From: Candidatus Saccharimonadota bacterium
GTDB taxonomy: Bacteria > Patescibacteriota > Saccharimonadia > Saccharimonadales > Saccharimonadaceae
Direction: 5' to 3'
Assembly (NCBI GenBank): GCA_028289015.1
Contig: JAQGHC010000012.1
Coordinates: forward strand, 1-55,064
Length of the DNA stretch: 55,064 nt
Numbering within the stretch: the stretch's first letter is position 1; each line of letters opens with the position of its first letter. Position numbers and translations under genes: made by a program. Positions 51,546 to 55,064 of the stretch are shown piece by piece. The notes beneath the pieces are model-generated. The model ran no database searches. It saw only the letters and a list, made by a program, of their open reading frames with translations, and was not told the DNA's origin.

Positions 51546-52787
51546 TTATGCCTTGAAACGGTCTAAGAACTTAGACACGATTCCACTGGCGTTTTTGATC
51601 GCAGCCTTGCCGCCACCCTTTACTTCATGTCGTCCTGCGATATGACTCGCGCCATGAACATCGGTGAGCATTAACCCAACCGCTGTCGCATATTGCGGCT
51701 GATCGATGTCTTCGGCCACCCCACCGTACCCAGCAGATTTACCTATTCGCGCGGCGAGACCTAATCTCTCTTTAGCGTACTGAGCTATACCCTTTAGGTT
51801 TGCCGTTCCACCCGTTAGTACGACACCGCTAGGCAGTTGGCCGGCGCGACCAGCTTTTTTCAGTTCCTTTTGAATGGCATCAAATATTTCCTCAAGTCGA
51901 GCTTCGACGATTTCATCAATCTCATTCGTACCAAACGTAAACGTCTCTTTATCATGCTTAATGCTAATCTCTTCGTTCGTGGATCGAGCCACCGCCACCG
52001 CATGACCAAGTTTAACCTTTTCGGCAATTTCAGGATCGGTCTTCAAGCCGATCGCAAGATCGTTTGAAATATTCGAACCACCCAGGGGGATAATCGCAAC
52101 ATACTGCAGGTCGCCCTCTTCAAAAACAGCAACACTGGTCGTCGCCCCGCCCAAATCAATTACCGCAACACCATTTTCAAGTTGCTGCTCGTTCAAAACA
52201 GCACGCGACGCTGCCAATACCGCAGGAGTGATCGTATGTGGTATTACTTTTGCCATTTCAGCAGATTTTTGTAAGTTAGCTAAATGTGGAGCCAACGCGG
52301 AAACAACGTTCGCATTAATCTCAAGACGCGTCCCCATCATGCCAATTGGATCTTTGATATTATCTTGTCCGTCCAAACGGTAGCTATGAGGCACAACCTC
52401 TAGGATTTCACGGTTTGCAGGCACCTTGCCAAGGGTCGCTACTTCTTCAATTCGAGCTAAATCAGCTTCGGTAATTTCATGATCCATGCCACCAACAGCA
52501 ATCATGCCGTCGGCCTTAGTGCTAAGAATATGCACACCGTTAATACTAATGGATGCCGCGTCAACTTGGTATCCACTCATGCGTTCTGCCTCGCCAAGCG
52601 CGTTATCAATCGCCTGACCTGGGCCGGCTAAATGGGCGACCACCCCTTTTCGCATACCGCTATTAGGTGCCTGGCCAACACCAACGATTGTTGGCGTTCC
52701 TGTCGTCGCGTCAATATGTCCAACCACACAGCGAACAGTGGTCGTTCCGATATCTATACCGACTGCATATCGAGAAGTTTCTTGCAT
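51546..52787 (-). CDS. ftsA: Cell-division protein FtsA
   Basis: 413 aa actin-like ATPase. Phosphate-1 is VGIDIGTTTVRCVVG, then the 1C domain, VIDLGGATTSVAVFEEG (phosphate-2), GVVLTGGTANLKG (adenosine motif), and a C-terminal amphipathic helix ending SKFLDRFKA for membrane binding. It tethers FtsZ filaments to the membrane. TATACT ends 7 nt before the ATG, so a leaderless mRNA is predicted. Confidence 0.96.
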   Translation of the reverse strand: MQETSRYAVGIDIGTTTVRCVVGHIDATTGTPTIVGVGQAPNSGMRKGVVAHLAGPGQAIDNALGEAERMSGYQVDAASISINGVHILSTKADGMIAVGGMDHEITEADLARIEEVATLGKVPANREILEVVPHSYRLDGQDNIKDPIGMMGTRLEINANVVSALAPHLANLQKSAEMAKVIPHTITPAVLAASRAVLNEQQLENGVAVIDLGGATTSVAVFEEGDLQYVAIIPLGGSNISNDLAIGLKTDPEIAEKVKLGHAVAVARSTNEEISIKHDKETFTFGTNEIDEIVEARLEEIFDAIQKELKKAGRAGQLPSGVVLTGGTANLKGIAQYAKERLGLAARIGKSAGYGGVAEDIDQPQYATAVGLMLTDVHGASHIAGRHEVKGGGKAAIKNASGIVSKFLDRFKA

Positions 52788-52794
52788 GTGTTTT

Positions 52795-52844
52795 AGTATA
52801 ACGCTTATGACATATTTTGCCTAGCGGCGACATAAGGTTAGAAT
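52795..52844. promoter_or_regulatory. Back-to-back promoters of ftsA and murI with overlapping -35
   Basis: Plus: TTGCCT (52817-52822), 16 nt, TAGAAT (52839-52844), 6 nt to the murI ATG. Minus: TAGGCA (52823-52818), 17 nt, TATACT (52800-52795), 7 nt to the ftsA ATG. The two -35 elements occupy the same bases and neither gene has a ribosome binding site. Confidence 0.6.
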
Positions 52845-52850
52845 AAGATT

Positions 52851-53498
52851 ATGAAATTAGGCGTATTTGATAGTGGTATAGGTGGCGAAGCGGTTGCGGC
52901 CGCATTACGTGCCACCTATCCAGATGCGAAGATAGTTACCGTCAATGATAAGGCGCATGTTCCTTACGGCAATAAAACTCCCACTGAAGTACTATCCCTT
53001 ACCAAGGCAGCACTACAGCCGCTTTTATCAAGCGACTGTGACATTATCATTCTCGCCTGCAACACCGCAACGGCGCTAACGATAGTACATCTACGCAAGC
53101 AGTATCCGCAGCAAAAATTTATAGGAATCGAGCCGATGATTAAAACCGCCGCCGCTTTGACCAAAACAGGCACAATAGCCGTCTGCGCCACTCCAGCAAC
53201 ACTAAAGAGCGATCGTTATCATGACCTGCTAAAAAAATACGGATCCGAACTTAAAGTCATCGAACCTAACTGTGCCACATGGGCATATATGATTGAATGT
53301 GATCAAATCAATCATGACAGTATCAAGCGAACCATAACCAACGTCTGCGATCAAGGGGCGGATGTCATCGTTCTAGGATGCACTCATTATCATTGGTTAA
53401 AAGAAAATATCATTTTAGCTACCGCAGGTCGCGCCGCTGTCCTTGAACCTTCCGAGGCGATTGGACGTCGCATACAACAACTGCTAACTAAGAGCTAG
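52851..53498 (+). CDS. murI: Glutamate racemase
   Basis: 215 aa, shorter than the usual 260-270. FDSGIGGEAVAAAL, IILACNTATALTI (catalytic Cys1) and VIVLGCTHYHWL (catalytic Cys2) identify it. It makes D-Glu for MurD, whose gene is at 9357. It begins at a predicted leaderless start divergent from ftsA and ends in a CTAG shared with the convergent map gene. Confidence 0.95.
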   Translation: MKLGVFDSGIGGEAVAAALRATYPDAKIVTVNDKAHVPYGNKTPTEVLSLTKAALQPLLSSDCDIIILACNTATALTIVHLRKQYPQQKFIGIEPMIKTAAALTKTGTIAVCATPATLKSDRYHDLLKKYGSELKVIEPNCATWAYMIECDQINHDSIKRTITNVCDQGADVIVLGCTHYHWLKENIILATAGRAAVLEPSEAIGRRIQQLLTKS

Positions 53499-54256
53499 AG
53501 TTGGGTTAAGATCTCAGTACCATCCTCGGTGATAAGTATCGTATGTTCGAAATGAGCCGCCAAGCTGCCGTCGCGCGTACTAATCGTCCAACCATCACCT
53601 GCTGTATCGGTCACTATCTTTTCACCACCAAGCGTCGCCATAGGTTCAATCGCAATCGTATCGCCGGGCTTTAATAATACACCCATGCCTTTGCGCCCAT
53701 AGTTAGGTATTTCAGGTGCCATATGCATTTCTAGGCCAACACCGTGCCCAACAAGATCACGAATAATTCCTAATTTGCCGTCGTTCAATACTTTTTCAAC
53801 AGCCGCCCCAATATCACCGGTGTATACCGGGCCTTTAATGGCATCGATGCCGGCATATAAACTTCGCTCGGTCACATTTAATAAATGCTTTTTTATACCC
53901 GTTGGTAGTTCGTCGATAATCATTGTAAAGGCACTGTCCGTTTTCATACCCTTATACGTAACGACGAGGTCAAAGCTGACGACGTCGCCTTTTTCAAATA
54001 CGTAATTCGTCGGCACGCTATGAACGATTTCATCATTCGTACTGATGCAGATGGCATTTGGGAATTCTACTTCAGGTGTTTTATAAGTCGCGACTGCGCC
54101 GTGTCGAATAATTTCTTTTTCCACCCAGGCGTCAACCTCTAATTCACTCATGCCAGCATGGACATAGTTTTTTAAATCACGATAAATAGTTGCGAGAATC
54201 TTGCCGCCTTCGCGCATTGCTTGAATTTGTGCGTCAGTCTTTAGGCCAGTTTGCAT
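53495..54256 (-). CDS. map: Methionine aminopeptidase, type I
   Basis: 253 aa pita-bread fold. Metal ligands include the Asp in GDVVSFDLVVTYKG and D of TDSAFTM, the His in LVGHGVGLEMHMAPEIPNY, and Glu in IAIEPM and HFEHTILITEDGTEIL. NDEIVHSVPTN is the substrate loop. It removes N-terminal Met from new proteins. The start overlaps the adk 3' end by 16 nt, the classic adk-map arrangement. Confidence 0.95.
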   Translation of the reverse strand: MQTGLKTDAQIQAMREGGKILATIYRDLKNYVHAGMSELEVDAWVEKEIIRHGAVATYKTPEVEFPNAICISTNDEIVHSVPTNYVFEKGDVVSFDLVVTYKGMKTDSAFTMIIDELPTGIKKHLLNVTERSLYAGIDAIKGPVYTGDIGAAVEKVLNDGKLGIIRDLVGHGVGLEMHMAPEIPNYGRKGMGVLLKPGDTIAIEPMATLGGEKIVTDTAGDGWTISTRDGSLAAHFEHTILITEDGTEILTQL

Positions 54257-54786
54257 GCCGTTAACTCATCCATAATTCGGTCATGCACCTGACCAACCGT
54301 ACCGGTTCCGTCAATATGCACAATATTAATATGCTCTTCAGTGAAGTAGCCGAGCACTGGATACATTTCTTGTCGGTAAATGCGAAGTCGCTCTTCAATA
54401 ATCTCTGGCTGGTCATCAACACGCCCACGAACTTCGAGGCGCTTCAATAATTCGCTCCGGGGTACTTCTAGCACGACAACCAAGGCTATTGAACGGCCGT
54501 GCTCAGGCTGTGATTCGACAAGCCATTTTGCCTGGCCTAACTGACGTGGAAATCCATCTAGGATAACGCGGTCGATATTCACAGCACGCTTTAACGCATC
54601 GCCCATCAGTGCGTTCACGCGATCAGGACTGACAAGAGCACCGGTTTGCATTTCTTTAATAAGTTCAATGTCGTGCGTATCCCGCAGTAGCTGTCCTGCA
54701 CTTAACCAGCGCCATCCATGACGCGCCGCTAACATTTGCCCCTGAACGCTCTTGCCAGCACCAGCTGGACCGAAAAATACAATCAT
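54241..54786 (-). CDS. adk: Adenylate kinase
   Basis: 181 aa, short form lacking the zinc-finger LID insertion. The P-loop is GPAGAGKSVQGQMLA, then SAGQLLRD, the AMP-binding Arg region DGFPRQLGQAKW and the LID Arg in VRGRVDDQPEIIEERLRIY. It catalyses ATP + AMP to 2 ADP. AGGAAG lies upstream. It is followed by map and preceded by a YqeY-like gene. Confidence 0.94.
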   Translation of the reverse strand: MIVFFGPAGAGKSVQGQMLAARHGWRWLSAGQLLRDTHDIELIKEMQTGALVSPDRVNALMGDALKRAVNIDRVILDGFPRQLGQAKWLVESQPEHGRSIALVVVLEVPRSELLKRLEVRGRVDDQPEIIEERLRIYRQEMYPVLGYFTEEHINIVHIDGTGTVGQVHDRIMDELTACKLA

Positions 54787-54809
54787 TATTTATTCACTTC
54801 CTTTTTTGT

Positions 54810-55064
54810 TTAGCTCAGCGCTTCTTTGACAAGTTTCGCTACCAATGAACCATCGGCTGTATTTCCAACCTTTGACTTGACGACACCAATCACTTTGCCC
54901 ATATCGCTCATACCGCTCGCACCCAATTGCTGCACGGCCGCTTCGACGATTGCACGCACATCGTCTTCGCCTAACTGCTCGGGTAAGTATACTTTAATAA
55001 CATCAATTTCATTTTGCTCAACCTCGGCAAGATCAGCACGATCACCCTGGGCATACAGTTTGAT
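54810..55064 (-). CDS. GatB/YqeY-domain protein, C-terminal part (start beyond window)
   Basis: 84 codons end at TAA 54812-54810 and run off the right edge. The sequence (IKLYAQGDRADLAEVEQNE, VIKVYLPEQLGEDDV, GASGMSDMGKVIGVVKSKV, DGSLVAKLVKEALS) matches the C-terminal YqeY domain, which resembles the tail domain of GatB. Stand-alone YqeY proteins have no firm function. It lies 23 nt upstream of adk. Confidence 0.85.
   Translation of the reverse strand: MKLYAQGDRADLAEVEQNEIDVIKVYLPEQLGEDDVRAIVEAAVQQLGASGMSDMGKVIGVVKSKVGNTADGSLVAKLVKEALS

Overview
The window reads as a compact chromosome segment of a Saccharibacteria (TM7) or closely related Patescibacteria organism. Genes are short and tightly packed, and many overlap or abut. 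TGA is a normal stop: a prfB-type RF2 is present and some genes end in TGA, which argues against the Gracilibacteria/SR1 code. There is a DUF5663 protein, an INS-less ProRS, an eukaryote-like IleRS and few regulators. The taxonomic call is inference from gene content. No tRNA, rRNA, CRISPR array or insertion sequence is visible.

Layout. 1-3.6 kb: the start of a probable exonuclease VII gene, a YbhN/MprF-type flippase, a Trm11-like methyltransferase, a small lipoprotein, ribosomal protein bL27, and a small gene broken at a TTCTA repeat. 3.6-15.2 kb (minus): hpf, then secA, an M16 peptidase, murD, prfB, ftsE, ftsX, a PcsB-like CHAP hydrolase, a CtpA protease and an orphan response regulator; this is a division, envelope and secretion block. 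15.2-24.5 kb: three overlapping small ORFs, serS, a MacB-type ABC exporter, an HrpA-like helicase, a CIRCE-controlled hsp20, two small proteins and lysS. 24.5-31.5 kb (minus): rpsB-tsf, frr, a small unknown, uppS, rseP, a CPBP protease, proS and greA. 31.6-40.9 kb: rpmE (bL31 type B), prfA-prmC, HtrA, an LCP protein, signal peptidase I, parAB and rplU. 40.9-43.8 kb is the most accessory-like stretch: a 15-bp hairpin, two small proteins sharing a motif, a truncated CAP-domain gene, a secreted or anchored protein, a minimal zincin and a small acidic protein. 43.8-55.1 kb: a DUF2207-like membrane protein, ileS behind a T-box leader, an FHA-transglutaminase protein, a thioredoxin-fold protein without CxxC, a cysteine-free NrdR, ftsZ, ftsA, murI, map, adk and a partial YqeY-like gene.

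How the genes work together. Most of the window serves translation (four aminoacyl-tRNA synthetases, RF1/RF2/PrmC, RRF, EF-Ts, uS2, bL21, bL27, bL31), cell division and wall metabolism (ftsEX-PcsB, ftsAZ, murD, murI, uppS, LCP) and protein export and quality control (secA, lepB, rseP, CtpA, HtrA, CPBP).

The strongest new-looking signals are regulatory. About a dozen genes have a -10 box 6-11 nt from the start codon, predicting leaderless or near-leaderless mRNAs. One is a perfectly symmetric bidirectional -10 palindrome, and two further divergent gene pairs share overlapping -35 boxes. ileS has a T-box with a very short Stem I. NrdR, bL31 and SecA all lack their usual zinc cysteines.
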